DNA from: Thermostichus lividus PCC 6715 | GTDB lineage: Bacteria; Cyanobacteriota; Cyanobacteriia; Thermosynechococcales; Thermosynechococcaceae | Reading direction: 5' to 3' | Assembly: GCF_002754935.1 (NCBI RefSeq) | Contig: NZ_CP018092.1 | Span: forward strand, 620,001 to 684,000 | DNA: 64,000 nt | In this document: positions 37,348 to 46,819 of the stretch, one piece after another | How the letters are laid out: each line of letters begins with the position of its first letter | Numbering within the stretch: the stretch's first letter is position 1 | Position numbers and translations under genes: made by a program | The notes under the pieces: model-generated | What the model was told of the DNA's origin: nothing | What the model saw: the letters and a program-made list of their open reading frames with translations, nothing else | The model's database searches: none

Positions 37348-38430
37348 TTAGCCGTTGATGCTCGGGGCAATCATGGCCACAGGAGCAGACTCAGCACTGG
37401 CCAAGTCAAGGGGGAAGTTGTGAGCATTGCGCTCGTGCATCACTTCCATCCCCAAGTTGGCACGGTTGATCACGTCAGCCCAAGTGTTGATCACATTCCC
37501 TTGAGCATCCACCACAGAGTGGTTGAAGTTGAACCCGTTCAGGTTGAAGGCCATGGTGCTGATCCCCAGAGCGGTGAACCAGATACCGATAACCGGCCAA
37601 GCAGCTAAGAAGAAGTGCAGTGCACGGCTGTTGTTGAAGCTGGCGTATTGGAAGATCAAGCGACCAAAGTAACCGTGGGCAGCCACGATGTTGTAGGTCT
37701 CTTCTTCTTGACCAAATTTGTAACCGTAGTTTTGCGACTCGGTTTCGGTGGTTTCACGAATCAGGCTGGAGGTCACCAAGGACCCGTGCATGGCGGAGAA
37801 CAGAGCGCCACCAAAGACACCGGCCACACCCAACTGGTGGAAGGGGTGCATTAGGATGTTGTGCTCTGCTTGGAACACCAACATGAAGTTGAAGGTACCG
37901 GAGATACCGAGGGGCATACCATCGGAAAAGCTGCCTTGACCAATGGGGTAGATCAAGAACACAGCGGTAGCAGCAGCTACAGGCGCAGAGTAGGCAACAC
38001 AAATCCAAGGACGCATCCCCAGACGGTAGCTGAGTTCCCACTCACGACCCATGTAGCAGAACACGCCAATCAAGAAGTGGAAGATGATTAGCTGGTAAGG
38101 GCCACCGTTGTAAAGCCACTCATCAAGAGAGGCGGCTTCCCAGATGGGGTAGAAGTGCAAGCCAATGGCGTTGCTGGAGGGCACCACAGCACCGGTGATG
38201 ATGTTGTTGCCGTAGATCAACGATCCAGCAACGGGTTCACGGATGCCATCGATGTCCACCGGCGGAGCAGCGATAAAGGCAATCACAAAGCAAGCAGTAG
38301 CAGCGAGCAGAGTGGGGATCATCAACACGCCGAACCAACCCACGTAGAGGCGGTTGTTGGTGCTGGTGACCCAGCTGCAGAATTGCTCCCACAGGTTCAG
38401 TTGCTCGCGACGTTGTAAAACAGTCGTCAT
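37348..38430 (-). CDS. psbA: Photosystem II D1 protein, Glu130 variant
   Basis: 360-residue D1 with five membrane helices. Key residues are in place: Tyr161 (redox-active TyrZ), Asp170 and the C-terminal DLASA end for the Mn cluster (processing after Ala344), His190, and His198 (P680 ligand). Residue 130 is Glu (MGREWELS), the PsbA3-like high-light form in Thermosynechococcus, not the Gln of PsbA1. Pro173 excludes the PsbA2 type. ATG 38430 ([10 protein letters not shown]) is the true start, with AGGA eight bases upstream. Monocistronic, with its own promoter and terminator. Confidence 0.97.
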   Translation of the reverse strand: MTTVLQRREQLNLWEQFCSWVTSTNNRLYVGWFGVLMIPTLLAATACFVIAFIAAPPVDIDGIREPVAGSLIYGNNIITGAVVPSSNAIGLHFYPIWEAASLDEWLYNGGPYQLIIFHFLIGVFCYMGREWELSYRLGMRPWICVAYSAPVAAATAVFLIYPIGQGSFSDGMPLGISGTFNFMLVFQAEHNILMHPFHQLGVAGVFGGALFSAMHGSLVTSSLIRETTETESQNYGYKFGQEEETYNIVAAHGYFGRLIFQYASFNNSRALHFFLAAWPVIGIWFTALGISTMAFNLNGFNFNHSVVDAQGNVINTWADVINRANLGMEVMHERNAHNFPLDLASAESAPVAMIAPSING

Positions 38431-38549
38431 AATGATAAGTCCTGTTGAACAAAATGAATGAATGTTACAAGTCCGTCTCAGGACTAAAATGCGCACCAAG
38501 AGAGGGTCTCAGGGCTGCATCTCAGCTTTATGAGCCGGAATGTAACTTT

Positions 38550-38579
38550 ATATTAATCAGATCCTGACCAGATTGTAAA
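38550..38579 (-). promoter_or_regulatory. Putative psbA promoter
   Basis: Minus strand: TTTACA (38579-38574), 18-base spacer, TAATAT (38555-38550). This gives a leader of roughly 110 bases before the psbA ATG. The surrounding AT-rich DNA has no coding content. Confidence 0.5.
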
Positions 38580-38617
38580 GGGTTGTATCTGAATTTTGTA
38601 TTTTATTAATGTTTCTC

Positions 38618-39886
38618 TCAGGGATCGTTTAAGGGAGCATCGCTGCGGGACTGCTGACTGGCGATCCAGGCGATCGGGAGGGTACACAGATAGCTCGTCA
38701 GGGTTGCGGTGGTGATCAGGGGCAGCATGGCGGTGTGAGAAATCACCGAGAGAATCACGGCTAAGCTTAGAGGGGTTTTCGTCACCGCGACGGTCACTGC
38801 CGCCATGGTGTCAACTAGAGCCACACTGACAGGGATCGCCGGCAATACTTGATGGATAGCCATGCCAACACAGGAGCCAACAAAGAGTAAGGGAAAGACG
38901 ACACCGCCACGGAACCCACCATGGAGACACAGACTTAGTGCCACAATTTTGAAAAAGGCAGCCCCTAAGAGAGTTTGGGCACTATAGCGCGTCCCCATTT
39001 GTAGAATTTGCTCAATTTGCCGCTCGCCATAAAACAGAGTAATGGGGTAGAGCAGAGCAATCAGGCCAATGAGAAAGCCTACCGCTACAATCAAAATGAG
39101 AGGATGCGGTTGGTACGGAGCCAGCCATCGCCCTAGGAGCCGATGCACAACGATAAAGACTACGCCCACCGCTGCCCCAATGATGCCAAGGGCGATCGAT
39201 GTGCCAATATCCTGAGGGCGTAAGGCATCGTAAGGAGGAAAGCGATAAATACTACCGATGGTGGTGCCAGTGATCACCCGAAACAGGGTAAAACCACAAA
39301 AGGCGGAAATGAGTGCGGGAATAATTGCCTCATAAAACTCTAAACTACGCCGATGGGGTACCTCCAGAACAAAAAGGGTTGCCCCTAGAGGCGTGTTAAA
39401 AAATACCCCCATTCCAGCCGCCATTCCACAGAGGGTGAGGATGCGCCCCACGGCTGCTGACACCTGTAAGCGAGTTGCTAACCAACTGCCAAGACCCCCA
39501 TTAATATCAATGATTGGACTTTCAGGCCCAGCACTACTGCCAAACAGTAAGGAGAGCCATGAGGCTAAGGCCATCCCCGGAATGTAGCGATAGCTGAGCT
39601 TGCCATCCCGATGTAACTCAGCAACAGCATCGGTGAGACCCCCCGTGGCTCCGAAAAATTTGACAGACAACCCCACCAAGAGGCCGCCCGTGGCAGTAAT
39701 CAGGGGAATGTAGGGGTAGAGATGCTCCCAGGTTCTAATACTGACTAGGTTTGGTGCGGTGTCCCATAGGAGGGCAAACCCCCCTGTCAGAACCTGATAA
39801 AAGGCGGTGGAGACTAGGCCACCAAGGATCCCCACCAGTAGTGCATAGAGCAGCAGGCGTGCATAGGAGAAGGAGGTTCGTGCCAT
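38618..39886 (-). CDS. ClC-family chloride channel/transporter
   Basis: 422 residues with 10 or more membrane segments. ClC signatures: GSSAGPESPIIDINGGLGSWL (helix N region, variant of GxxGPEGP), MAAGMGVFFNTPLGATLFVLEV and HGGFRGGVVFPLLFVGSCVG (variant of GGIFxP). The gating Glu is in the GPES context. Moves Cl- or another anion across the membrane, channel or H+ exchanger not decidable. It starts 12 bases after the GldG-like gene, so it closes that ABC operon. Confidence 0.88.
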   Translation of the reverse strand: MARTSFSYARLLLYALLVGILGGLVSTAFYQVLTGGFALLWDTAPNLVSIRTWEHLYPYIPLITATGGLLVGLSVKFFGATGGLTDAVAELHRDGKLSYRYIPGMALASWLSLLFGSSAGPESPIIDINGGLGSWLATRLQVSAAVGRILTLCGMAAGMGVFFNTPLGATLFVLEVPHRRSLEFYEAIIPALISAFCGFTLFRVITGTTIGSIYRFPPYDALRPQDIGTSIALGIIGAAVGVVFIVVHRLLGRWLAPYQPHPLILIVAVGFLIGLIALLYPITLFYGERQIEQILQMGTRYSAQTLLGAAFFKIVALSLCLHGGFRGGVVFPLLFVGSCVGMAIHQVLPAIPVSVALVDTMAAVTVAVTKTPLSLAVILSVISHTAMLPLITTATLTSYLCTLPIAWIASQQSRSDAPLNDP

Positions 39887-39898
39887 AAAAATTCACGG

Positions 39899-41440
39899 TT
39901 AGCGTCGTCGCCACCACAGGAACACCGCTAGGCCAAACCCCAGCAGCGGTAATAACAAGACAGCACTAATTTCGATCCAGCGGCTGGTAGCCACGTTGAG
40001 TTGCAGGCGACGATTGGTGGTTTGGCGGGGGCGCAAAGACAGTGCCTGCTGGTCGCGATCGCCCAACCAAAGCACAGAATTAACGAATAGGTCGCTGTTA
40101 ATCCCTTGGTAGGCAATCACGCCATCGGTGGCAAATTCGGAATCCCCAAAGACAACCAAACGTGCCTGTTTGGCTGGCTCTTCACTGAGGGTGCGAGTAA
40201 TGGCCACGGCCAACGGCAGCGGTCCGAGGGTATCCACCCCTTCTGTAAATTCGAGATCTCCAGACTGCCAGTCGGTTTCCGCCCAGGTTTGCGAGCCAGA
40301 GAGGGCAAGCTCAACAATATCATCATCCTTGACCGGCTCAATGCGAATGGCTTGAGCACGGGGAAAGACGCTAGGGCCTTGGGCAAATCGTTGGGTAATC
40401 GGGTGATTGCCATAGGTGGTAACAATAATCGTGTCAGGCCCTAGGCCGACCTGCTGACCCACGCCAGAGCCATCAATGACCCAGCGGTTATCGAGGGTTA
40501 CCCCCCAGTCCTTGAGCAGATCTGCTAGTCCCACATTGACATCCACATCCAGCATTAGCAGCAGGCTGCCGCCGCGATTCAAATAGTTCTTGAGCAGGTC
40601 TTCCTCAAGGCGCAAAAAGGGCTGCCGTGGGCCTGCCACCACAATTACGTTGGCATCCTCAGGAACCTTGCCTTTTTCCAAAAGATTGAGGGGTAGAAGT
40701 TCAACATCCCGCTGCTCAAGGAGCTTAGCGACTTCTGATAGACTGGCGGAGCCACCCGTGAGGGGGAGTTCATTGTGCCCGGTTGTAAAGTAGGCGGTAA
40801 CAGTGCGATCGCTCGTGACGCGAATCAGTGCTGGGGTGAGGTTACTTTCGGAGAGGTCTTCGTCAATGCGCTGGGTTTTTGTACCGGCTTTAACAATCAC
40901 CTGCCCCACCTGAGTGACGTTGTACTCGCGCGCAAGGCTGGGTTGAGCTTGGGGGTCAACAAATTCAAAGGAAAACTGGTTGTTGGCGTGGCGACGGTAT
41001 TGCTCTAGTAAGAGGCGATCGCGACTGGCGGCATTGGTATCAAAAACCAAGACCTGTACGGGCTCTTTGAGGTTTTGCAACACATCGCGGGTTTCAACCG
41101 CAAGGGTAAAGGATTGGTTTTCAGTGAGATCAATGTCAACACTATAGCGATTACCGAGAACATTCACGACCCCCAACAGGGCGATGACGGCCACCACGGT
41201 GAGGATGGCGTTGGTACTCATCTGGGTAGAGCGCCGTCCCCAAAACCCTCCTGAGACACGGCTTTGCAAAATGAGCCACAACAGTAGTGCGCCCGCCCCT
41301 ACACTTAATAGGGTGAGGGGCACCCAGTCCCAGCGATCGCTGACGATTCCCGCTGTTGCTCCTGCGATAAGACATAGGGGTGCCACCCACAGAAGGGCAG
41401 TGGACACTGCTGCTGAGGAACCAAGGGCAAAGCGCTTCAT
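39899..41440 (-). CDS. GldG-like ABC auxiliary membrane protein
   Basis: 513 residues: two N-terminal helices, a third at about 78-95 (STNAILTVVAVIALLGVVNVLG), a large extracytoplasmic domain of the GldG/DUF4350-like type (SVDIDLTENQSFTLAVETRDVLQNLKEPVQVLVF; LLLMLDVDVNVGLADLLKDWGVTLDN) and a C-terminal anchor with an RR end. Partner of the adjacent ABC permease and ATPase. Such three-gene sets are widespread outside gliding bacteria. The cargo is unknown. Confidence 0.82.
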   Translation of the reverse strand: MKRFALGSSAAVSTALLWVAPLCLIAGATAGIVSDRWDWVPLTLLSVGAGALLLWLILQSRVSGGFWGRRSTQMSTNAILTVVAVIALLGVVNVLGNRYSVDIDLTENQSFTLAVETRDVLQNLKEPVQVLVFDTNAASRDRLLLEQYRRHANNQFSFEFVDPQAQPSLAREYNVTQVGQVIVKAGTKTQRIDEDLSESNLTPALIRVTSDRTVTAYFTTGHNELPLTGGSASLSEVAKLLEQRDVELLPLNLLEKGKVPEDANVIVVAGPRQPFLRLEEDLLKNYLNRGGSLLLMLDVDVNVGLADLLKDWGVTLDNRWVIDGSGVGQQVGLGPDTIIVTTYGNHPITQRFAQGPSVFPRAQAIRIEPVKDDDIVELALSGSQTWAETDWQSGDLEFTEGVDTLGPLPLAVAITRTLSEEPAKQARLVVFGDSEFATDGVIAYQGINSDLFVNSVLWLGDRDQQALSLRPRQTTNRRLQLNVATSRWIEISAVLLLPLLGFGLAVFLWWRRR

Positions 41441-41452
41441 AAGATTGACCCC

Positions 41453-42250
41453 CTAATTCCGTTGGTAGCGAAATGCATCAATGGACTGTGCCGTTAGGAA
41501 GATCCCTAAAAAGATATAGCTGCCAAAGACTACTAGGCTGCTCGTGCGAAAAACCCCGCGGGTTAGGGTTGAGAAATGTTCGATGGGGGAGAGGTAGGTA
41601 AGCACCTCACTGAGGGTGCCGCCGGTATTCTTCGCCAAAATATCTAGAGTCCAGAGGATCAGTAACACAGCAAAGCCAAGAATAGCGGCCAAAATGGTGC
41701 TGTCGGTGAGGGAGGATAAAAACATTCCCAAGGCTAAAATGGCCGCTGCCAACAGGAGCAAGCCACCATTCCCGGCAAGAATTAGCCACGGCGAGAGGGG
41801 GGGAGTACTACTTTGCAGGGTCACAAACTGATAGACCACAAGGGGAAGCAACAGGGTGGCATAAAAGGTCAATACCGCCAAGAGCTTGCCCGTGGCTACG
41901 CTCCAGTTGGTAATAGGGGACGTAGCCAATAGCTCAAGGGTGCCGCGCTTACGCTCTTCGGTGTAGAGTCCCATCGAGAGCATGGGCAAAATCACTTGGG
42001 AAATGGAGCCAAGTAGCCCTAAAAAACTTTCCAGAATTAATTTTGGTACATCCACTGCTTGGGAGGGTGCGCCAAATTGTTGTTGCAGTAGGTCCTGCTG
42101 CGCCACTTGGTTAATGATGGTGGTCATCACCACAATGAAAAAGAGGCCGCTCAGCAGCCAGAAGACGCCAGCAATTACATAGTAAAAGGGAGCGGTGAAG
42201 TAGCTTTGCAACTCACGGCGATAGATGGCCAAAATGTTGGCGATGATCAT
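41453..42250 (-). CDS. ABC-2-type permease (GldF-like)
   Basis: 265 residues with six membrane helices: IYRRELQSYFTAPFYYVIAGVFWLLSGLFF at the start, the cytosolic coupling region LYTEERKRGTLELLATSPITNWS, and four further helices. Typical of GldF/NosY permeases. The ATG at 42250 (MIIANILAIYRREL) lies 22 bases after the ATPase stop. Longer in-frame starts overlap the ATPase gene. Works with the ATPase and the GldG-like protein. Confidence 0.85.
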   Translation of the reverse strand: MIIANILAIYRRELQSYFTAPFYYVIAGVFWLLSGLFFIVVMTTIINQVAQQDLLQQQFGAPSQAVDVPKLILESFLGLLGSISQVILPMLSMGLYTEERKRGTLELLATSPITNWSVATGKLLAVLTFYATLLLPLVVYQFVTLQSSTPPLSPWLILAGNGGLLLLAAAILALGMFLSSLTDSTILAAILGFAVLLILWTLDILAKNTGGTLSEVLTYLSPIEHFSTLTRGVFRTSSLVVFGSYIFLGIFLTAQSIDAFRYQRN

Positions 42251-42272
42251 ACGGCCACGGTGGAGTAAGCGG

Positions 42273-43265
42273 TTAGGCATCGGCATCCTCCACGATGGGT
42301 GGCTCAGCCGGGGTGGGGGCTGCGGCAGCAGGAGCAACATCGTCGGTCGTGAGTTTGAGGAATACGTCTTCAAGGTTGGCGTGGGAGCGGCGCATCTCGT
42401 AGAGTTGAATACCATTTTGGATGAGGAGGGTGGCCAAATCGGCTCCAATTTCCTCAGGACTGCTGATGTGGAGTTGTTGCCGTGGTTGGTCGGGAGTGCC
42501 AAGCCAGTTGACGTTTTGCAGCTGGGGCATCTGAGTTAGCAGGGTTTGGATGTGCTGGCGATCGCCCACGAGTTCGAGATCGTAGGTGTAGCTGCTGCTG
42601 AGCTGCTGCATTAACTCATCCAGTTTGCCGATGCCGGCTACCTCGCCTTTGTTGATAATGACGGCGCGATCGCAGGTCATACTCACCTCTGCCAAAATAT
42701 GGGTCGAAAGAATGACCGTATGCTGTCCGGCAAGGGTTTGGATGAGATGGCGCACTTCAATAATTTGCCGGGGATCGAGTCCTACGGTGGGTTCATCCAG
42801 AATAATGGCCGGCGGGTCGTGAACAATGGCTTGGGCAATCCCTACCCGCTGCCGATACCCTTTTGAGAGCTTGCGAATAATCGTATGTTGGCAATCAAGA
42901 AGGCCACAGCTTTTGAGGGCGAAGTTGACCCGCTGGGGGCGATCGCCCGCGCTGACCCCCTTAATACGAGCCACAAAATGCAAATATCCGACAACCGTCA
43001 TTTCGGTGTAAAGGGGCGGATGTTCCGGCAGATAGCCAATGCGCTGCCGCACGGCCATCGGGTCAGTGTGAACCTCATGTCCAGCAATCACCGCAGTGCC
43101 ACTGGTTGCGGGCAAATACCCTGCCAAAATGCGCATCGTCGTGGTTTTACCAGCACCGTTGGGGCCGAGAAGTCCCAAAATTTCCCCCGTGGCTGCCGTA
43201 AAGCTGACGTCGCGCAAGGCAGCCGTTGTTCCGTACACTTTGGTCAGGTGCTCAACCTGAATCAT
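42273..43265 (-). CDS. ABC transporter ATPase (GldA/CcmA-like)
   Basis: 330 residues. Walker A GPNGAGKTTT (about 34-43), Q-loop region IGYLPEHPPLYTEMTV, signature LSKGYRQRVGIAQA (variant of LSGGQ), Walker B AIILDEPTVGLDP, H-loop STHIL. The C-terminal 100 residues form the extra domain found in ABC-2 exporters. First gene of the ATPase-permease-GldG-ClC operon. Confidence 0.9.
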   Translation of the reverse strand: MIQVEHLTKVYGTTAALRDVSFTAATGEILGLLGPNGAGKTTTMRILAGYLPATSGTAVIAGHEVHTDPMAVRQRIGYLPEHPPLYTEMTVVGYLHFVARIKGVSAGDRPQRVNFALKSCGLLDCQHTIIRKLSKGYRQRVGIAQAIVHDPPAIILDEPTVGLDPRQIIEVRHLIQTLAGQHTVILSTHILAEVSMTCDRAVIINKGEVAGIGKLDELMQQLSSSYTYDLELVGDRQHIQTLLTQMPQLQNVNWLGTPDQPRQQLHISSPEEIGADLATLLIQNGIQLYEMRRSHANLEDVFLKLTTDDVAPAAAAPTPAEPPIVEDADA

Positions 43266-43335
43266 GGCGTCGCCTCAACTAACCGTGTTCGTCGCTACGG
43301 GAAGCACTGGAACACGATCATACCGCCTTTTTTGA

Positions 43336-43358
43336 TGAACTACCCCGCTGGTCGGGTT
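43336..43358 (-). terminator. IS605-type end hairpin after the M50 protease gene
   Basis: TGAACTACCCC-GCTGG-TCGGG begins one base beyond the protease stop codon on its downstream side. Same TGAACTACCCC motif as at 34252 and 47316. Stem CCCG/CGGG. Probably a captured IS end acting as a terminator. Confidence 0.45.
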
Positions 43359-44594
43359 TCAATCGGCAGGGGGCAGCGGATCACTACTCTGCAATTGCAG
43401 GGCGGTGCGCGCCACTTCGAGGAGCTGTAGCTCTGGTGGATAGTGGGTTTGCTTCCTCAGGAGTTGTAGTTCCTGTTTGCTGAGCTGCCAGCCCAGCTGA
43501 CTCGCCAGTGCCGCCATCACATCGGCACGATCAATCACTCCCGCCACCGCTGCCGCTGGGGAGAGCACCGTTAAAAATTGCTGCTCTTTCTCTTCAAGGG
43601 TACAGACTACCGTGGCCAAGGAGTCAGATTCCCGCACGGTGGCGATCGCTGCCAAGGGTACGGCTAATTGTTCGATGGGGGTTTGCTCCCACATACTGCG
43701 CTCAATGTGGTTCAGGGCTTGGGGCGCCAACAGCCCACGGTAGCGGCCATCGGTGGCCACAAAATAGGCGGTCGGTTGGCGATCCGCTAAGAGGAGGTAG
43801 CGATCGGCAAATTCCCGCAGGGACAGGGTGCCATCCACAACCCGATAGTCCCGAGACATGGCCGCCGCCGCCGTTAGCTTCAGCAAGCCTTCTTGGAGGC
43901 GACTGAGACGATGGTAAATCGTGGCATTTTGCAGCGCAAACCACCCCAATAGACCAATCCACAAACCGTTGCCACTACCTAAGAGCACCCCCGCCAGCCC
44001 CAGACTCATGGCGAGCCAGCCCAGCACCTGACCGGAGCGCGCCGCCCAGCGAATCCCCTGAAAGCGGCTGCCGGTGAGTTTCCAAACCCCCGCCTTGAGA
44101 ATTTGCCCCCCATCAAGGGGGAGCCCGGGCAAGAGGTTAAACAGCGCCAAGACAAAATTAATTCTGGCAAGGTACAGCAGTAGTTCCTGCAGGGGACTCC
44201 CCGCAGGCAGCGGCACTGCTGCGAGCCGCAGCACCACGAACAGCCCAAAACTCACCAGTGGGCCAGCGATCGCCACCTGAAATGCTTGGGCAGGCGTTGC
44301 CGATTCTCGCTCAATCGCAGCCATCCCCCCAAACAAAAAGAGGGTAATTGAGCGAACGGTAATGCCTTGCGAGCGAGCAGCCAAACTGTGCCCCAACTCG
44401 TGTAGCAGCACCGAGCCAAACAATAGCAGTGAAATGAGGAACCCCATACCCCACGCCAAGGCTCCCCACTCAGGGTAGGTGGCCTGCCAGTCACTTCCAT
44501 TGAGAAACGCAAATAAAAGGATGACAATAAACCACGAGCGATCAATGCGCAGTGGAATTCCGAAGACGTTGCCAACTTGCCAGCTTTGTCCCAT
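43359..44594 (-). CDS. Site-2-type M50 metalloprotease with CBS pair
   Basis: 411-residue membrane protease. HELGH (65-69) binds Zn2+ in a membrane helix, and NLLPGLPLDGG (about 154-163) gives the third ligand Asp161. About six helices, then a cytosolic pair of CBS domains (about 245-370), which usually sense adenylates. Belongs to the SpoIVFB-like group III S2P family that cleaves membrane-bound regulators. The substrate is unknown. Its 3' end abuts an IS605-type hairpin. Confidence 0.9.
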   Translation of the reverse strand: MGQSWQVGNVFGIPLRIDRSWFIVILLFAFLNGSDWQATYPEWGALAWGMGFLISLLLFGSVLLHELGHSLAARSQGITVRSITLFLFGGMAAIERESATPAQAFQVAIAGPLVSFGLFVVLRLAAVPLPAGSPLQELLLYLARINFVLALFNLLPGLPLDGGQILKAGVWKLTGSRFQGIRWAARSGQVLGWLAMSLGLAGVLLGSGNGLWIGLLGWFALQNATIYHRLSRLQEGLLKLTAAAAMSRDYRVVDGTLSLREFADRYLLLADRQPTAYFVATDGRYRGLLAPQALNHIERSMWEQTPIEQLAVPLAAIATVRESDSLATVVCTLEEKEQQFLTVLSPAAAVAGVIDRADVMAALASQLGWQLSKQELQLLRKQTHYPPELQLLEVARTALQLQSSDPLPPAD

Positions 44595-44608
44595 GCTGAG
44601 TAACCTGC

Positions 44609-45099
44609 TTAGGGATTCGGACGTTGAATCGCGAGCACTGAGCAGTGGGCATTGTGTAAAACGTAGTTACTGACGCTCCCCAAGAAGAACTCACTCAGCC
44701 CTTTGAGTCCCCGTCGTCCCACAACAATGAGATCGCTTTGCCAGTCTTTAGCCAAATCACAAATGGCGCGGCCAGCATCCCCCAAGGCTTGCGTGAATTC
44801 AGTGGCAACCCCTTTATCTGTGGCCACTTGGGTCAAATGCCGCAGCATATCTAACCCTTTTTGCTCAAAGCTCTCCCACTGTTCGGCGTAGGCACGCATC
44901 ACTTCCTCATGCAGCCCCACATAAACCCCGACGCCAGCGGCGTTGTGAAAATTGGATCCGGATAGGACTCGCTGGTGGGGGACAAAACATGAATGAGCAT
45001 CATTTGGGCTTGATAGTGTAAAGCCAAATCTAAAGCCGTTTGAAAGACTGATTCTCCTAATTCAGTGTCGTCCACCGCAACCAAAATTTTTTTGTACAT
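44609..45099 (-). CDS. Universal stress protein (frameshifted)
   Basis: 163 residues after adding one base to the C4 run at 44926-44929, joining FTTPLASG to VYVGLHEEVMRAYAEQW. UspA fold: N-terminal KILVAVDDTELGESVF and C-terminal ATP-binding motif VVGRRGLKGLSEFFLGSVSNYVLHNAHCSVL (GxxGx9GS/TxS). Likely ATP-binding Usp, cytoplasmic. Fourteen bases upstream of the M50 protease gene on the same strand, possibly one operon. Confidence 0.85.
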
Positions 45100-45295
45100 G
45101 ATGGATCACGCTCCTTTGGCGTTAGCGATCGCCCCCTACCTCTAGCTTAGTTGATGTTAGGGGGGGATTCTATGGCCAACAGCGATGGGCTTTTGTGGAT
45201 ATTATTTGCAAGACGTTACAACCTATTAAGCTAACATCGGCGATTAACCATTCAGAACTTAGTGGATGAAACTGATGTAAGGGAGCCAAAATCGG

Positions 45296-45301
45296 TATAA
45301 T
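45296..45301 (+). promoter_or_regulatory. -10 element (TATAAT) before the DUF3110 gene
   Basis: Exact TATAAT 30 bases before the ATG at 45331. No good -35 is found at the usual spacing. This may be an activator-dependent promoter. The gap 45100-45330 otherwise has no gene. Confidence 0.4.
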
Positions 45302-45330
45302 CGCTGTTGAGATTTCAGGGGCGAATCGTT

Positions 45331-45732
45331 ATGCAAGTTTATGTCTTGCTCTACAATCCCGGTACCGCAAATGAGGGTATTCATTCGCTGCAACTGGGCG
45401 ATCGCAACCTAATTCTCATGTTTGAGTGCGCCGATGATGCTGAGCGCTATGGGTTGCTCTTAGAAGCACAGGATTTTCAACGTCCCAGTGTGGTTGGAAT
45501 TGATGCCAAGGAAGTGGAAGAGTTTTGTCAAGCCTCAGGTTACGAATGCCATTTAGTGCCTAGGGGGTTTGTGCCAACGAACGATGCTGAGCGGTTATTC
45601 TTGACTCCACCGGAGCGCAATGTGGCTGAAACCGACTGGGAGGTTGAAAACCGAGTACCGCCCGCCGCGGAGAGTGAATTTTCGGAAAAAGAGCTAAACC
45701 GTCTGCGTCAACAACTTGAAAAGTTACTGTAG
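45331..45732 (+). CDS. DUF3110 domain protein
   Basis: 133 residues. N-terminal DUF3110: MQVYVLLYNPGTANEGIHSLQLGDRNLILMFECADDAERYGLLLEAQDF, found in cyanobacteria and plastids. A charged tail ends in a short coiled coil (EKELNRLRQQLEKLL). ATG 45331 fits the family start. It abuts the glycosyltransferase gene, suggesting co-transcription. Function unknown. Confidence 0.8.
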   Translation: MQVYVLLYNPGTANEGIHSLQLGDRNLILMFECADDAERYGLLLEAQDFQRPSVVGIDAKEVEEFCQASGYECHLVPRGFVPTNDAERLFLTPPERNVAETDWEVENRVPPAAESEFSEKELNRLRQQLEKLL

Positions 45733-45738
45733 GTGGCC

Positions 45739-46815
45739 ATGCCGCAGGTCTCCGCCTGTTTGATCGTCAAAAATGAAGCCACAAATCTTCAGCGGTGCTT
45801 GGCGAGTGTGCAGCCTGTTGTGGATGAAATCGTGGTGGTGGATACCGGCTCAACGGATGATACGGTGGCGATCGCCCGTCAGTTTACAGAGAAGCTCTAC
45901 ACCCTACCGTGGCGCGATGATTTTGCAGCGGCGCGTAACTATTCCCTAGACCAAGCCAGCGGTGAGTGGATTCTGGTACTGGATGCCGACGAAGTCCTTG
46001 TGTGCCTCAGTGATACCTCCTTGAGGGAGCAGTTAGCCGCAGCGCCCAGCGTACAGGCGTACCAACTGTTGCGCCGTGAAATTGGCACAGGGGAGCAGTT
46101 TTCAGATTTTGCCATTGTGCGCCTCTTTCGCAACCTGCCCACCCTCCGCTATCAGGGGCGTTTTCATGAGCAATTGGTCTCTTCAGGATCTGCCCCCATC
46201 ACTATCGGATCCCTCACAACTTTCAGAATTGATCACTACGGCTATCAGCCGGCCCAGATTCAGGCAAAGATGCGCGATCGCAATATCCCCATTTTGGAGC
46301 GCATCCGCGCCAGCGAAGGGCTGAGCCTGAGCTTACTGTTTGCCTTGGCGGATATGTACAACGCCGTCAATAACCCTAGTGCTGCGGAAGATTGCTTTAA
46401 TGAACTCTTTGAGCGCCTATTCCCTCACCTCCTGAGTGGCCAACTCCCGCCAGAGGTGCCCGGCTCCCTGCCAGAAATTCTCCATCAACTGGGGCGACGC
46501 TTACTGGCGGCGGAAGAACACGAGGCGCTGCAATTGCTCTGTCAGCAAAGCCTGATCTGGTTCCCTACCTATCCTCCCCTCAACCACTTAGCAGGGTGCT
46601 GGCTAATGGCCTTAGGCTTTCCCCTTGGTGCCACTGCCTATTTTGAGTACTGCCTCGAGATGGGGCGCACCAATCGCTACAGCAAGCAGATGCCTTTTCC
46701 CTTGGACTACGTGGGCGAACGTGCTGCCCAGCAGTTGGCGCTGGCTTACCAAGCCTTGCAGGAGACTGAGCGCTCACGATACTACACTGAGCTAGCCCAA
46801 AGCCTGAAGAGTTGA
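45739..46815 (+). CDS. Family 2 glycosyltransferase with helical C-terminal half
   Basis: 358 residues. GT2 domain (about 1-200): ACLIVKNEATNLQRCL, VVDTGSTDDTVAIA and the metal-binding LDADEVLV; then FHEQL. The C-terminal half (200-358) is helical and TPR-like (LFALADMYNAVNNPSAAEDCFNELF; LALAYQALQETERSRYYTELA). Typical of SunS-like/GT2-TPR enzymes that glycosylate lipids, peptides or polysaccharides. Acceptor unknown. A GTG six bases upstream (45733) is an alternative start. Confidence 0.87.
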   Translation: MPQVSACLIVKNEATNLQRCLASVQPVVDEIVVVDTGSTDDTVAIARQFTEKLYTLPWRDDFAAARNYSLDQASGEWILVLDADEVLVCLSDTSLREQLAAAPSVQAYQLLRREIGTGEQFSDFAIVRLFRNLPTLRYQGRFHEQLVSSGSAPITIGSLTTFRIDHYGYQPAQIQAKMRDRNIPILERIRASEGLSLSLLFALADMYNAVNNPSAAEDCFNELFERLFPHLLSGQLPPEVPGSLPEILHQLGRRLLAAEEHEALQLLCQQSLIWFPTYPPLNHLAGCWLMALGFPLGATAYFEYCLEMGRTNRYSKQMPFPLDYVGERAAQQLALAYQALQETERSRYYTELAQSLKS

Positions 46816-46819
46816 GCCT

